Assembly (NCBI RefSeq): GCF_030463535.1
Contig: NC_132893.1
Span: 15,905,771 to 15,969,770, forward strand
Source: Salminus brasiliensis
Taxonomy: Eukaryota > Chordata > Actinopteri > Characiformes > Bryconidae
Length of the DNA: 64,000 bases
Reading direction: 5' to 3'
A program made the translations under genes and the position numbers. The notes below the pieces were generated by a model that was not told the origin of the DNA, did no database searches, and was given only the letters and a program-made list of their open reading frames with translations. Shown one piece after another: positions 1 to 11,265 of this stretch; within the stretch, counting starts at the first letter, position 1, and each line of letters begins with the position of its first letter.

Positions 1-171
1 TTTATTTGTTTAAGAAGTGCATACACATTTATTTTAAAGTCCTTTATTTAGTTATATAGCCGAAGGAAAACCAAAAGAAAATAGTATAACTACAATCAAG
101 GACCTATTTTAAAATACAGTGGATTTTTTTTTTGCTTTATGCAAACAGGTCAAAGTGGTTATCATATCAGT

Positions 172-1161
172 TTAATTCTTCATAATGCTTTTCAAAGGAT
201 CTTCCATAGTGTTCACCTTGATTCTCTTGTAGAGTACTTTAATAGACTGCAATACCTCCTCTGTTTTCAGAGTATATATGATGGGGTTTAACATAGGTGG
301 AATTGTTTGCGTTAAGACAGAATTTATTATTCTAGTATTTGGTTGTAGGTTAGGTGTTAGAGAAAGAATATAAATGCTTAAGATTGGTAGATAAAACATA
401 GCCACTAAAATAAGGTGGGAAGTGCATGTTTTTATAGCTTTGATTCGCTCACCACCATGTGAGATCTTAAGCAATGCAAAACCAATACAACCATATGAAA
501 ATGCTATTAATAACAATGGAATACAAACCACAGTACCAGAATAAACAAAAGCCATGATGCGATTAGGAACATTATCATTGCATGCAAGTCTCAAGACAGG
601 GCCATGATCACAGAAATAGCTGTCAACTGTGGTAGAGTTACAGAATGACAATCTGGTAATCAGAGCTACAAGAAGAGCAATAATACACACAGCGAAAACC
701 CACATAAAACCAATGATCATTGTCATAGTAGTTTTGGTGACGATAGCATGATACCTCAGAGGAAAACATATAGCAATTACCCTGTCAAAGGCCAAAGCAA
801 GCAAAGTAAAAGACTGCATGGCCATAAAGAGAAAAACAAAAAACATGCTTGCCAGACAATCTGCATAAGATATGTACTGCTTCTCAAACAGAAACATGTC
901 TGCATACCTCGGGATAAGAGCAGAGCTTCCACACAGATCAGACACAGCCAAATTGAAGACAGCTATATACTTTGCTGTGTGAAGAGTACGAGCAAAGTAA
1001 ATAGTGCCCATTATAAAAGAATTACCTAAAACAGTCACAGCATACACAAAGCACAGGAATATATAGTAATACTTTGTGTTTGGCACATTGTAAAATCCAT
1101 TGATATAAAATGTGGGAGGGTAAATAAATGATGCATTGTTAAGGTACACCACAGATGTCAT
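172..1161 (-). CDS. Olfactory receptor (teleost type, tandem subfamily), copy 1
   Basis: A 329-residue class A GPCR with no intron in the coding part, the normal length for a fish odorant receptor. An N-glycosylation sequon (NAS) is at residue 9. Seven hydrophobic segments lie near residues 31-56, 66-88, 102-124, 145-170, 206-230, 248-270 and 278-298. The TM1 GN is present, and the TM3-end motif is DRVIAIC (DRV instead of DRY, residues 126-128). C102 and C184 can form the usual disulfide. KAIKTCTSH (241-249) and PPMLNPIIY (288-296) are OR hallmarks. It should bind odorants at olfactory neuron cilia and signal through a G protein. The start is the ATG aligned with all paralogs. A minus-strand AATAAA lies about 125 nt past the stop (43-48). 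Its promoter block is at 1435-1484. The splice acceptor seen before the ATG of several paralogs reads TG here. Confidence 0.95.
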   Translation of the reverse strand: MTSVVYLNNASFIYPPTFYINGFYNVPNTKYYYIFLCFVYAVTVLGNSFIMGTIYFARTLHTAKYIAVFNLAVSDLCGSSALIPRYADMFLFEKQYISYADCLASMFFVFLFMAMQSFTLLALAFDRVIAICFPLRYHAIVTKTTMTMIIGFMWVFAVCIIALLVALITRLSFCNSTTVDSYFCDHGPVLRLACNDNVPNRIMAFVYSGTVVCIPLLLIAFSYGCIGFALLKISHGGERIKAIKTCTSHLILVAMFYLPILSIYILSLTPNLQPNTRIINSVLTQTIPPMLNPIIYTLKTEEVLQSIKVLYKRIKVNTMEDPLKSIMKN

Positions 1162-1434
1162 GTCAGTAGAATGTTTTACATAAAATGTTAGAAAAAATAA
1201 GTAAACAACCTTTTGTACAATGTTGATCAGTTAATCCCAAATTAAATTAAAACATGAATGAAAATAAAACAAAAAATGTTTTAGAGAATGTTACAGTACT
1301 CAACATAAATGATACATTACAAGGCAAGTAAAACAGGAAAATAAACAGTACAGGAAAATAAAACTGACCCACAATGGTTTATATAGTACCTTCTGATCCT
1401 GGAGCAGAACACATTTCCTTATAACACATTTGAA

Positions 1435-1484
1435 CATATTTATAACTAAGCTATATGTACGTCATCTTTTAAACCCCGCCTCAA
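1435..1484 (-). promoter_or_regulatory. OR proximal promoter block, copy 1
   Basis: On the gene strand: GGCGGGG (a variant of the GGTGTG box of the paralogs), then ATGACGTA (complement of 1458-1465), exactly 13 nt, then TATAAAT (complement of 1438-1444). It lies about 280 bp upstream of the copy 1 ATG. Function is inferred from conservation of order and spacing with the other six intact genes. Confidence 0.65.
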
Positions 1485-1489
1485 AAAAA

Positions 1490-2345
1490 AGTCTCGGAAA
1501 TGTAATACATCATTCTTCTCTTAAATATTAAATTTTAATTTAAAATCAAATGCAGGACAGAATGTAGAGAAACACTGGGTCACATTAGCTTTGTCTTTTC
1601 AAAATAACAAATGTTGTCTAATCCAGCAGTATTTAATGGGAGAAAAGTACCTAGTCATGTTTTAATGTTGATGTTTGCCTAAATAGCATCCTCATTTGGC
1701 AACATAGAAAGCCAGTGTTGGGAAAAGGTACCCTTCTTTATTTGATCTATAATTGCATATTCTTCACAGTAAAATCCATTGGAATTTTAAACATTCAATA
1801 TTATACCACAACAAAAACAAGGACCTTATCCCAAAAACATTTTACAATTAATTATTTACCATATTTAAGAAACATTATCCCACATGCAAACTCCTGTCAA
1901 AAAGTAATTGTGCTCTTAAAAGTAATAACTTGTAGACCACCCCAGAGTTTTAACACTTGGGTGACTCCACTTTGTAGACGGTAATTGAAGCTGTGCCGCA
2001 CACATTGCAAACAATGATGTCTGAGAGGTTGGAGAAAATATTTGGAAGAGGCAAGAAGAGAAGGCATAGAGCCTTAACATTGCAATACATATTGTAAAGA
2101 CTTGTCAAACGAAAAGTGCCAGTGGTTTCCAACAAAGACCTACAGCATCTCAAGTGAGGGTCTCAGTAAGGAAGATGAGGACCTGCTAAAGACAGAACTA
2201 AAGGTGTTCCACTCCAGTTTCCTTCAAAAGACCTTCAAGAAATCCATGCCATAATGAATGAAAAGGGCCAGGGGCCAGGGGCCAGCCCCTTTTTCCAACC
2301 CTAAGGGAAGGTGGTAAATACCTATGCAACACTGCCAGTGTCAAC
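1490..2345. other. AT-rich intergenic stretch, no gene seen
   Basis: Upstream of OR copy 1. No open frame with recognisable content was found. Part of it (2030-2290) is less AT-rich and ends in a short direct repeat (GGGCCAG repeated at 2268-2285). It may be an old repeat, but I cannot name it. Confidence 0.4.
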
Positions 2346-2349
2346 AACA

Positions 2350-2815
2350 AACAAACCAGTTATGTTTTGGGTAATGCTGACAAAATCTAAGATTGATGTA
2401 AATGTCTTTGATAATGGATCATTGCTACTTTCAAAATGAATGTTAAAATCTCATACAATTATTACCTCGTCACTGCACACTGATAAGCCTGTGGCAAAAT
2501 CTTGAAATCCTTTTTAAATTCAGAGTAGGGCCCTGGAGACCAATAAATGTTAATTAATGAGACTGCATTCCTATTTGTAACTGGATTGGATATGTTAATG
2601 GAAAGAATCTCAAAAGAAATGAAGGTGTCGCAGTGTTTCTGATTAACATCTAAAGTAGTTTAGTAAATTACACATACTCCACCTCCTCTGCCTGATAATC
2701 TGATAATCTATGTACATCATTATAACCTGCGGGGGTGGTTTTATTTAGTCCTAAATATTGATCAGGTCTAATCCAAGTTTTAGTGAGACAATCTAATTCC
2801 TGATAACTTGAAATT
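2350..2815 (-). mobile_element. L2-clade LINE fragment, endonuclease region
   Basis: Translated on the minus strand with several frame breaks, this gives endonuclease-domain phrases of fish L2 LINEs: a TWIRPDQY-like stretch, LNKTTPAGYNDVHR, a glycine-rich GRGGGVCVIY, INIYWSPGPYSEF and a decayed GDFNIH motif whose glycine codon is now a stop. It is a 5' part of an element without the reverse transcriptase, so it is dead. Confidence 0.7.
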
Positions 2816-2819
2816 TAAT

Positions 2820-3485
2820 TTAGAATGTCTAGTGATATAATATTATGCAGACTAAGCTTTAGATCTGAGGTGGTTCTGTTGCCATTTGAATGTTACAATT
2901 TTTGACAGTGAAGTTATTACCTCTTTGAGTTATGGATACAATCCAGGTACTAGTCACATGAAGTAACCAGGTGTAAATTGTGCCTAAGGCCATTTTTACA
3001 CATGTCCCAAATGCATGTCCACACCCAGGGATGGTTCTGGACTAATTTTTGGGAGTGGCTCATTATTGCTAGTTTATTTTTACACAGAATTATTATATTC
3101 AAATAATTTCATACTTGACCAAACATTCAGAGCAAGCGCTCCCTTAGGTGATGGATGGAGTTTAAAGGGGCTTAAGTGGCTAGTCCACATGTAAATAGAA
3201 TACACATGGCTCAAAGCCATGGGCCATCCCAACAAGAGCCATAAGAGGGAGCCATTGTGACATGTACTCAGAATTAACCTGATTTTAATATGTGACAGTC
3301 ATGCAAAAATAATGGGAAATTATTAAATATCACAGTAAACAAAGAATATGTCTTCTTTAAAAACCTAAATGGACTCTTAACTATCTGCCACTATTAATAT
3401 CACCACTATTAACTACCTACACCATGATTAGTATATTATGATTATGAACAGAGCATTCAACAGTATAGATGGTTTGGTAACTTTT
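2820..3485. repeat. Intergenic flank with a duplicon shared with the 20.87-21.3 kb flank
   Basis: Positions about 3180-3350 match 20895-21070 in order: the phrases GGCTAGTCCACATGTAA and GGTTAGTCCATATGTAA, both followed by ATGGCTCAAAG, CCATCCCAA and GAGGGAGCCA. This marks a segmental duplication that carried OR copies 2 and 4 with their downstream flanks. No coding content was seen. Confidence 0.5.
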
Positions 3486-3759
3486 ATCAATAATGTTTAA
3501 ATAGTTCTGACCAGAGGAGGATGGGTCCCCCTTATGAGTCTTGGTTCCTCTCAAGGTTTCTTTCTCCAGCTCTGAGGGAGTTTTTCTTTGCCACTGTCGC
3601 CGTTGGCTTGCTCACTGGGGGTCTTTGATCCTTCATGTCTTCTTACATTTCTTTTTTGTCCCTGTCTTTTACTAATTACTAATTATGTAAAGCTGCTTTG
3701 TGATGACAACAGTTGTAAAAAGCACTATACAAATAAATTTGACTTGACTTGACTTGACT
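3486..3759 (+). mobile_element. L2 LINE 3' tail with terminal (TTGAC)n
   Basis: Matches the 3' untranslated end of the L2 copy at 29.5-30.9 kb (TTCTGACCAGAGGAGGATGG ... GGGAGTTTTTC) and then the common end CTGCTTTGTGATGACAACAG ... AATTTGACTTGACTTGACT. Only the last 270 bp is present, a typical 5'-truncated insertion. Related ends occur at 13233, 55307, 61794 and 63760 in the opposite orientation. Confidence 0.75.
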
Positions 3760-3946
3760 AAAGTCAAGTTTAGACAATTAAATATTCAATTATCTGAAAT
3801 GGGTAGCAATTTATCACTGGAATTTAGCTTTTTGTCTTGTGGTTCTTTCACTAGCAACTGGTTCTTTAATGTTTAATCATTTTTCTATAGGTGAAGGTAT
3901 AGGTGACTAGAAAAAAACATTGTAATTTAAAACACTGTATGAAATC

Positions 3947-3988
<42 letters not shown>

Positions 3989-3994
3989 GTATGT
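3947..3994. repeat. (AT)n(GT)n microsatellite
   Basis: A short AT run followed by about 18 GT units with one GC interruption. It lies about 150 bp past the stop of OR copy 2. Confidence 0.95.
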
Positions 3995-4142
3995 GGATTA
4001 TTTAAGAAGTGTATACACATTTATTTAAAAAAAATAGATATATACCTGAAGGAAACAGTGCAACTACAATTATTGACTTAATTAAAAAATACAGTGGATA
4101 ATTTTTGCTTTATGCCAACAGGTCAATTTTAGTGGTATCACT

Positions 4143-5132
4143 TTAATTCCTCATAATGCTTTTCACAGGGTCTCCAACAGTGTTAATCTTGATTCGTTTG
4201 CAGAGTACCTTAATGGACTGCAATACCTCCTCTGTTTTCAGAGTATATATGATGGGGTTTAACATAGGTGGAACTGTTTGTGTTAAGACAGAGTTGATTA
4301 TTCTAGTATTTGGATGTACATATGTTGTAAGAACAAGAATATAAATGCTTAAGATTGGTAGATAAAACATAGCCACTAATATAAGGTGGGAAGTGCATGT
4401 TTTCATAGCTTTCAATCGCTCAACACCATGCGAGATCTTAAACAATGCAAAACCAATACAACCATATGAGAATACTATTAATAACAATGGAACAAAAATC
4501 ACAACAACAGAATAAACATAGCCCATTGTGCGATTAGGGGAATAATCATTACATGCAAGTCTGTAGACAGGGCCATGATCACAAAAATAGCTGTCAACTG
4601 TGGTAGCTCCACAGAAGGACAGTCTGGTAATCAGAGCTACCAGAAGACCAATAATACAGACAGAAAAAACCCACATAACACCAATGATTACTGTCATTGT
4701 GGTTTTAGTGACGATAGCATGATACCTCAGAGGAAAACATATAGCAATTACCCTGTCAAAGGCCAAAGCAAGCAGAGTAAGTGACTGCAGGGTCATAAAG
4801 ACAAAAACAAAAAACATGGTTGCCAGACAGTCTGAATAAGATATGTACTGCTTCTCAAACAGAAACATGTCTGCATACCTCGGGATAAGAGCAGAGCTTC
4901 CACACAGATCAGACACAGCCAAATTGAAGACAGCTATATACTTTGCTGTGTGGAGAGTACGAGCCAGGTAAATAGTGCCCATTATAAAAGAATTACCCAA
5001 AACAGTCACAGCATACACAAAGCACAGGAATATATAGTAATACTTAGCATGTGGCACATTGTAAAATCCATTGATATAAAATGTGGGAGGGTAAATAAAT
5101 GATGCATTGTTAAAGTACACCCCAGAAGTCAT
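4143..5132 (-). CDS. Olfactory receptor, copy 2
   Basis: 329 residues, collinear with copy 1. Visible motifs: NAS sequon at residue 9, GN in TM1, DRVIAIC after TM3, the C102/C184 pair, KAMKTCTSH and PPMLNPIIY. Compared with copy 1, changes cluster in TM3 (VFVFMTLQS instead of VFLFMAMQS), the end of the second extracellular loop and TM5 (residues about 198-216), and TM6-loop 3 (about 262-274). TM1-TM2 is nearly unchanged. A minus-strand AATAAA is at 4020-4025, about 120 nt past the stop, the same distance as in copies 1, 3 and 4. The position of the splice acceptor seen in copy 3 reads CTG instead of CAG here. Promoter block at 5375-5423. Confidence 0.95.
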   Translation of the reverse strand: MTSGVYFNNASFIYPPTFYINGFYNVPHAKYYYIFLCFVYAVTVLGNSFIMGTIYLARTLHTAKYIAVFNLAVSDLCGSSALIPRYADMFLFEKQYISYSDCLATMFFVFVFMTLQSLTLLALAFDRVIAICFPLRYHAIVTKTTMTVIIGVMWVFSVCIIGLLVALITRLSFCGATTVDSYFCDHGPVYRLACNDYSPNRTMGYVYSVVVIFVPLLLIVFSYGCIGFALFKISHGVERLKAMKTCTSHLILVAMFYLPILSIYILVLTTYVHPNTRIINSVLTQTVPPMLNPIIYTLKTEEVLQSIKVLCKRIKINTVGDPVKSIMRN

Positions 5133-5374
5133 GTCAGAAGGAGACAGGAAAGAATAACAACCTTGAACCTTTTGTACAATGTTGAGTTAAGCAGTAAATC
5201 ACAAATCAAATTAAAATATAAATGCAGATAAAAATGGTTCAGAAAATTTTACAAAACACAAGATCAATAATGCCTTACAAAGCAAGTGAAACAGAAGTAC
5301 AGGTCAACACAACTGACCCACAATAGTTTGGTATAGTATTCTCTGATGCTGCAGCAGAACTAGTGGAGATCAAA

Positions 5375-5423
5375 CACATTTATAACTGAGCTATGTTTGC
5401 GTCATCTGTAAAAACACACCTCA
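5375..5423 (-). promoter_or_regulatory. OR proximal promoter block, copy 2
   Basis: Gene strand: TGAGGTGTGT, ATGACGCA (complement of 5398-5405), 13 nt, TATAAAT (complement of 5378-5384). Nearly identical to copies 3 and 4. It lies about 250 bp upstream of the ATG. Confidence 0.7.
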
Positions 5424-5429
5424 GAAAAA

Positions 5430-7140
5430 AACTGTACACAAGACAGTGAGCTGAATACTGTGATCAAGAGTATATTGTAGTCTTCTCTCAGAAGTCATAA
5501 TAAATATCAAATTAAATACAGGACAGAATATAGGGTCATATTGAGTTACATTAGCAGTGTCTCTCTAAAATAAAATAATTTTTACCTTTAGTAAAATAAC
5601 TTTTTGACCTTAGCAGTAATAACTGTATCCAACATTTTGTATTTTAATATCAGCAATAAACATTTCATCTTCAGTGGTTGGACACATAAACAGTCTGCTT
5701 AAGAATTCTCTGATACAGGATAGAATGTATTTCTTTCTTTTTGTTTTTGTACAACGTCTGGAAAGAAGGCACCACAATTTCATTATTAAGCTCACCATCA
5801 TACTAAAACGATTGCAGGATTCAAATATAAACAGGGAAACTGTTCTGCTCCCATTTGCCTGAACATATTTTTCCTTACTACACTCTTAAAGGTTGAACTC
5901 CACAAATATTCCTTTTATGGTGGGCTATTAAAAAAAAGACTAGTTTAAGTCATTGTAACAACTCACAGGTGCATATCATAGCTTTTTTTTAACCCTGTAA
6001 AAAGAACACTGTAATTTTTTGGAGGCCTAAGGACTAACCAGATATTGTTCCTGTCCTCTCAGTATTCTCTTGTTGCTCTAGTCTGAGGCAGTCTAGTGTA
6101 ATTTTCTGAGGCAGATGTTGGAGAGAAGAGATGGTAAAAGTCATTTGACTAGGGATAGCTCACGTCCCTGGCTTTAGTAGCCTTATATCCAGCTAACAAT
6201 AGAACATTAACCAGGTGTAGAACGTTTTCTGAAAGTTACATGTTTTGGTTATTAGAATGTTTGAACTAAAGCTTTCTGGACAGTGTTTTAATTAATACAT
6301 TTGTTTTTTTTTTATTTGTTTATTTTTGTTTCATTTTGTATTTGTTATTTTATTTTTCATTCATCAACTTTTTCATTTTTAGGTTATTAAAATTGTATTT
6401 TTTTTAACATAGAATATTTTTATGTTGCATTTATTAATGTTTTTAAAACATCAGAAGAACGTTCTCTCAACATTACATCTTATAGTTCCTAAAACGTTCA
6501 ATGTGTAACATTAGAATAACTTTATTTGTAGTTACAAAAACATTTTCTCAGTGTTCTAAGAATATTTTACATAATGCATATAAATGTTATGTAAAACAAT
6601 GCTATTCACACTTTTGACATGACATTATTTGTACATGAAAACTTTCTAAACGTTTAGCTAGTTCTAAATAAATAACAAATGTCAAATGATTCAGTACTAT
6701 TTTCTATTTTTTTGGCCTAAAACATTTCCAGTAACCTGGAACTATAAACCATGACACTAATGACATTTTTCCTTTATTTGAAAAAAAGTACTTTTACAAC
6801 CTTTCTCAACCTATATGATGGTATCAATGGAAAATACAATGTGTGGGTTTGGTCATGAGAAGTTTATACCCTGTAACATAATATATAATTAGCATAAATG
6901 CAAATAAGCAAAAATACAGTGGAAAACACAGTATATTATTAGAATACAAAATAAACACAAATATGGTATTAATAAAACTATTAGAACAGTAAAACACTTT
7001 TAGAATAACTGCAAACACATATAATAAAATTTGTTGTATATTAGAATGCAAAATAAACACAAATACAGTAACAAAAAAGCACTTTTAGAATAAATGCAAC
7101 TAAACTATTTAAACTTAAGCATGTAATACATTTCTCTATG
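5430..7140. other. AT-rich intergenic DNA with an imperfect tandem duplication
   Basis: No gene recognised. The region 6250-6700 is very AT-rich with T-runs and repeated AACGTTCT-like words. At 6938-7013 and 7040-7099 the same order of words (TTAGAATRCAAAATAAACAC, then CACTTTTAGAATAA, then TGCAA) occurs twice, a decayed tandem duplication of about 100 bp. Confidence 0.5.
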
Positions 7141-7142
7141 TG

Positions 7143-7945
7143 TTATACAATAAAAAGGCAAAATAAAATGTTCTGCAAATACAGCAGAGTGTCATGCACC
7201 CAGGACCGGACTTGACTGGGCGCGCTGGGCGTGGACGTGACTTGACTGGGCGCGCTGGGCACCGCCATAGCTTCAAAGGGCGCGAGGGGCATCGCCATGG
7301 CTTCGGAGGGCGCGAGGAGTGTCGCCATGGCTTCGGAGGGCGCGAGGGGCGCCGCCATGGCTTTGGCAGAGGTGCTGGGCGCTGCCACTGGGGTAGGGAC
7401 CATGGGCGCGGACAAGGGCATGAGGTGGCACAAGCCCACCTCCATGGGTTCGCTGTCCAGAGGTCCTCTGACTGTGGTGGCTGCGGGCTGGACGACATGG
7501 CGAGGGAACGAGATATGGCTAGGGAACGTGGCATGGCTAGGGAATGTGGCATGACTAGAAACTACAGGAGGGGTTAGCCCTACTCCACCAGCACCTGGCC
7601 CCCCAGCACCCCGGGGCCTGGTGGAGGTGGGACAACCAGAGAGCTGGTCGAGCCTGATGGCGAGTGCTATGAGCTCGTCTAGCTCAAACGCCTCACCTCG
7701 GCACGCAAACTCTTGCTGCAAACGGGTGCCAGCCCGTTGCGGAACATGGCGACAAGTGCGGCATGACTCCACCCACTACGCGCGGCAAGGGAGCGAAACT
7801 CCAGCGCATAGTGGGCTACCGACCTGTCACCCTGCTCCAGCCACAGCAGCAGGTCGTCTGGCGTGAGCCCCCCTTTAGGGGCGCTGAAACACTGCCTTAA
7901 AGGGCTTCACGCTAAGCTCCTACCAGGTGGCGCTGGCACAATTTT
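7143..7945 (-). mobile_element. Ty3/gypsy gag fragment (C-terminal capsid and proline/alanine-rich tail)
   Basis: The minus strand keeps a long open frame (7143-7772) with a gag-type phrase ELDELIALAIRLDQ followed by a spacer with 11-residue-type repeats built on APSEAMA. Upstream to 7945 it matches at nucleotide level the plus-strand gag fragment at 32.95-33.18 kb. The zinc knuckle, protease and polymerase are absent. It is non-functional. Confidence 0.7.
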
Positions 7946-8034
7946 TGTTGTCGGCCAGTAGTTTAATTTCTCTCCTGAGTGCTGGGTGTGGGGGCATAGG
8001 GACAAGAAAATATCAAACTGCTGACACGGGGACA

Positions 8035-8299
8035 GCATTGATGACAGGACTATTGATGACAGGGTTGTGAATTCGATACCCAGGCTCGGCAAGCTGCCAC
8101 TGTTGGGCACTTGAGCAAGACCCTTCACCTTATCTGCTCCCCTGGCGCTGCAGCAATGGCTGCCCACCACTCCGGGCACATGTGCTCACTGTTTACTGTG
8201 TTTTTCACTGGTGTGTATGTGTGTGTTCACAGCACGGATGGGATAAAAGCGGTGTCCATCACAAATGGTCAATATGGTTGTCTTGTCTTGTCTAATTTA
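8035..8299 (+). mobile_element. SINE-like repeat, family shared with 33.26-33.54 kb and 62.46-62.71 kb
   Basis: Order of words: a degenerate B-box-like GGTTGTGAATTCGATACC, GGCTCGGCAAGCTGCCACTG, TTGAGCAAGACCCTTCACC, CTGCAGCAATGGCTGCCCAC, TGTGCTCACTG, ending in (TCTTG)n. The two other copies lie on the opposite strand and share this order. Confidence 0.65.
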
Positions 8300-8787
8300 A
8301 CTAATTGGTCCTGTAGAGTGATCCATATGTACTAGCCTCTTAAATACAATGAGGAATAATAACTCTTAAAGTAAAAAAAGAATATGTCTCTAAGACAGTT
8401 ATAGATGAATTATAGACATTGTAGATAAACAAATGAATTGTAATGGGAATCAGTTTATCACAACCTCTCTGTTTTGTTGTTTTGATTGTTATGTGTCTTT
8501 TTTTTTTTTTTTTACTGGTGAAGATATAGGTGACTACAAAAACTGAACCTAAAAAAACAATCATGAGAATTTAAAACAAATTCTGAAATTCAGAAATATT
8601 TGTTTGAAAACAAGTTTATGAAATTATTGAAGATGTGTATCCATTTCTAAAAATTCCTTTATTTAGTTATATGCCTAAAGGAAATTGTACAACTACAATC
8701 ATAACCTATTTGACATATTTATAACTACATTGGAGACATTTTGCTTTATGTTAACAGGACAAATTTACAGTGGTAAATCACATCAGT

Positions 8788-9777
8788 TTAATTCTTCATT
8801 ATACTTTTTACAGGGTCCTCCATAGAGTTTACCTTCATTCGCTTGTAGAGTACTTTAATTGACTGCAATACCTCCTCTGTTTTTAGAGTATATATGAGGG
8901 GGTTTAACATAGGTGGAACTGTTTGCGTTAAGACTGAGTTGATTATTCTAGTATTTGGATGTACGTTTGTTATAAAATTAAGAAAGTAAATGCTAAAGAT
9001 TGGTAGATAAAACATAGCCACTAATATAAGGTGGGAAGTGCATGTTTTCATAGCTTTGATTCGCTCAACACCATGTGAGATCTTAAGCAATGCAAAACCA
9101 ATACAAACATATGAGAATGCTATTAATAACAATGGAACAAAAATTACAATAAAGGAATAAACAATGCCCATTGCGCGATTAATGGAATTATCATTACATG
9201 CAAGTCTGTAGATGGGACCATGATCACAGAAATAGCTGTCAACTGTGGTAGATCCACAGAAGGATAGTCTGGTAATCAAAGCTACAAGAAGTGCAATTAT
9301 ACACACAGCAAAAACCCACATAACCCCAATAATCATTGCCATTGTAGTTTTGGTGACAATAGCATGATACCGCAGAGGAAAACATATAGCAATTACCCTG
9401 TCAAAGGCCAAAGCAAGCAGAGTAAGAGACTGCAGGGTCATAAATGTAAAAACAAAAAACATGCTTACCAGACAGTCTGAATAAGATATGTACTGCTTCT
9501 CAAACAGAAACATGTCTGCATACCTCGGGATAAGAGCAGAGCTTCCACACAGATCAGACACAGCCAAATTGAAGACAGCTATATACTTTGCTGTGTGGAG
9601 AGTACGAGCCAGGTAAATAGTGCCCATTATAAAAGAATTACCCAAAACAGTCACAGCATACACAAAGCACATAAATATATAGTAATACTTTGCATATGGC
9701 ACATTATAAAATCCACTAATATAAAATGTGGGAGGGTAAACAAATGATGCATTGTTAAGGTACACCACAGAAGCCAT
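8788..9777 (-). CDS. Olfactory receptor, copy 3
   Basis: 329 residues with the same motif set as copies 1 and 2 (NAS at residue 9, DRVIAIC, C102/C184, KAMKTCTSH, PPMLNPLIY). The start is MASVVYLNN, with alanine at residue 2 where the others have threonine. Immediately upstream the gene strand reads a pyrimidine tract then CTCTTTCAG, AC, ATG, a good splice acceptor (AG at complement of 9780-9781). This supports a non-coding first exon further upstream, common in OR genes. AATAAA on the gene strand is at 8658-8663. Promoter block at 10016-10064. Confidence 0.95.
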   Translation of the reverse strand: MASVVYLNNASFVYPPTFYISGFYNVPYAKYYYIFMCFVYAVTVLGNSFIMGTIYLARTLHTAKYIAVFNLAVSDLCGSSALIPRYADMFLFEKQYISYSDCLVSMFFVFTFMTLQSLTLLALAFDRVIAICFPLRYHAIVTKTTMAMIIGVMWVFAVCIIALLVALITRLSFCGSTTVDSYFCDHGPIYRLACNDNSINRAMGIVYSFIVIFVPLLLIAFSYVCIGFALLKISHGVERIKAMKTCTSHLILVAMFYLPIFSIYFLNFITNVHPNTRIINSVLTQTVPPMLNPLIYTLKTEEVLQSIKVLYKRMKVNSMEDPVKSIMKN

Positions 9778-10015
9778 GTCTGAAAGAGACAGGGATGAAT
9801 AACCTTGAACCTTTTGTACAATGTTGAGCAGTTAAAAGTTCTGTATTTGAAATTAAAATATAAATGCAAATAAAAATGGTTCAGATAATTTTACAAAACA
9901 CAAAATCAATAATACATTACAAAGCAAGTAAAACAAAAGTACAGGACAGTAAAACCCACTGTGGATTGATATAGTATCTTCTGATGCTGCAATCAGAACT
10001 CTAGTGGAGATCAAA

Positions 10016-10064
10016 CACATTTATAACAGGGCTATGTTTGCGTCATCTGTAAAAACACACCTCA
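10016..10064 (-). promoter_or_regulatory. OR proximal promoter block, copy 3
   Basis: Gene strand: TGAGGTGTG, ATGACGCA (complement of 10039-10046), 13 nt, TATAAAT (complement of 10019-10025). It lies about 245 bp before the ATG. Confidence 0.7.
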
Positions 10065-10069
10065 AAAAA

Positions 10070-11079
10070 AAGGTCTCTATGCACAAGACAGTAAGCTGAA
10101 TACTCTGAACTGACATAAACTGGATACCTGTATCCTAAAACATGATAAATGTAAAATCACATATAAGACATAGAATATAGGGTCACATTGCCTCACATTA
10201 GCTGTGTCACAAACATTGCAAATGCTGTGTACCCCATCAGTAGAAAAAAAGAAGAAAAGCATCTAGTCGTGTTTGAATAAGTTGTCCCCTTCTTGATTTT
10301 CTCTATTATTGCATATTTCTCACAGTAAAATTCTTGTTAAAAGTCCAAGCACTGAAGGTGTAGGAACCCTTTTGCTGTTGTTAGGGTTTCTTCTTATTAT
10401 TTTTTTTATTATTCTTTTTCTCAGATAAAACAAAGTGTCCAGACCAAACCATAAGTCGTATGGACATGAAACTTGGTCAACAGGTAGTAGTCCCTCCTGC
10501 TACTCAGAGGCTCAAACTAAGCTCAATTGGCCTGATGGTGGCGCTATAAGGAAGCGTCAAACTTTAAGGTCCATAACTCCTACCACGTATGGTGTAGAGA
10601 CAATATTTTTTTTCCTGATAACTTGTCTCATGCCCTAAATAAAGCCTCAATAACCATAAAGCTCTGCCCAGTGAGTTTAAGCTAATTAGCATATTTTACA
10701 TAAACCTGAAATTTAATGATTATCCAAAAAATGTTGGAATTTCAATGCTTTGTAGCATTCAGGCCCCGCCCAGGAACATGGGTGAAGCTCATACTGTTCA
10801 AATCCTTAGGGGATCGTAGATTATTGTCAAAGGTTGGTGGAATTGCAGGGCTAGGTGGTGCTATAACAAGCAACCGTCACGCAACCAAAGGTTGTCCAAT
10901 GGACATGAAAATCTGCATGGTGCTATGATGTGCTTCTAACAGTATCTTTGAGCCTGATGTTATATTTGAAAAAACACCCAGCTTACTTATCTGCCAAACC
11001 AAATGAAAACATTTGTCTCAATAAAATAACAGTCTTAAAAACATTAAAAACTGGATGGCTTACAACTTTCTTTTGCTTA
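10070..11079. other. Intergenic stretch, probable unclassified repeat at 10390-10930
   Basis: No gene recognised. The part at 10430-10930 is less AT-rich, with phrases such as GGTGGCGCTATAAG and GGTCCATAACTCCTACCACG that look like a dispersed fish repeat. I cannot assign a class, and it has no convincing coding frame. Confidence 0.35.
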
Positions 11080-11265
11080 TTCCAGATAAATCAGAGGTCT
11101 AACTTATAGATGTGAATATGGATAAACCCATAAATGCAAATATTGCTGTAAATCTAGATGGATTCTCAGTCATACCAAAAAAACAACCTAGGAGTTGTTT
11201 TTGACTCTGTCCTCTCGGTTAATGCACACATCTTCTACATAGTTAAAACTACCTTCTTCTATCTA
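11080..11265 (+). mobile_element. L2-type LINE fragment, 5' piece split by a Tc1 insertion
   Basis: Plus-strand reverse transcriptase C-terminal region. It ends with a frame reading KTTFFYL that continues directly into RNIAKLGH on the far side of the Tc1 element when one TA is counted. Stops are present upstream, so the LINE was already decayed. Confidence 0.65.

Noticed and set aside
748-1029. Open plus-strand frames opposite the OR genes (also at 22002-22283 and elsewhere)
   Set aside because: They recur only because the opposite strand codes for a conserved receptor; no independent motifs.
3947-3994. GT repeat as a regulatory element of OR copy 2
   Set aside because: Simple microsatellite; the matching position of the other copies has none.
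7194-7577. Plus-strand 127-codon Arg/Gly-rich frame
   Set aside because: It is the antisense of the gag APSEAMA repeats; the minus-strand frame matches a gag fragment elsewhere in the window.
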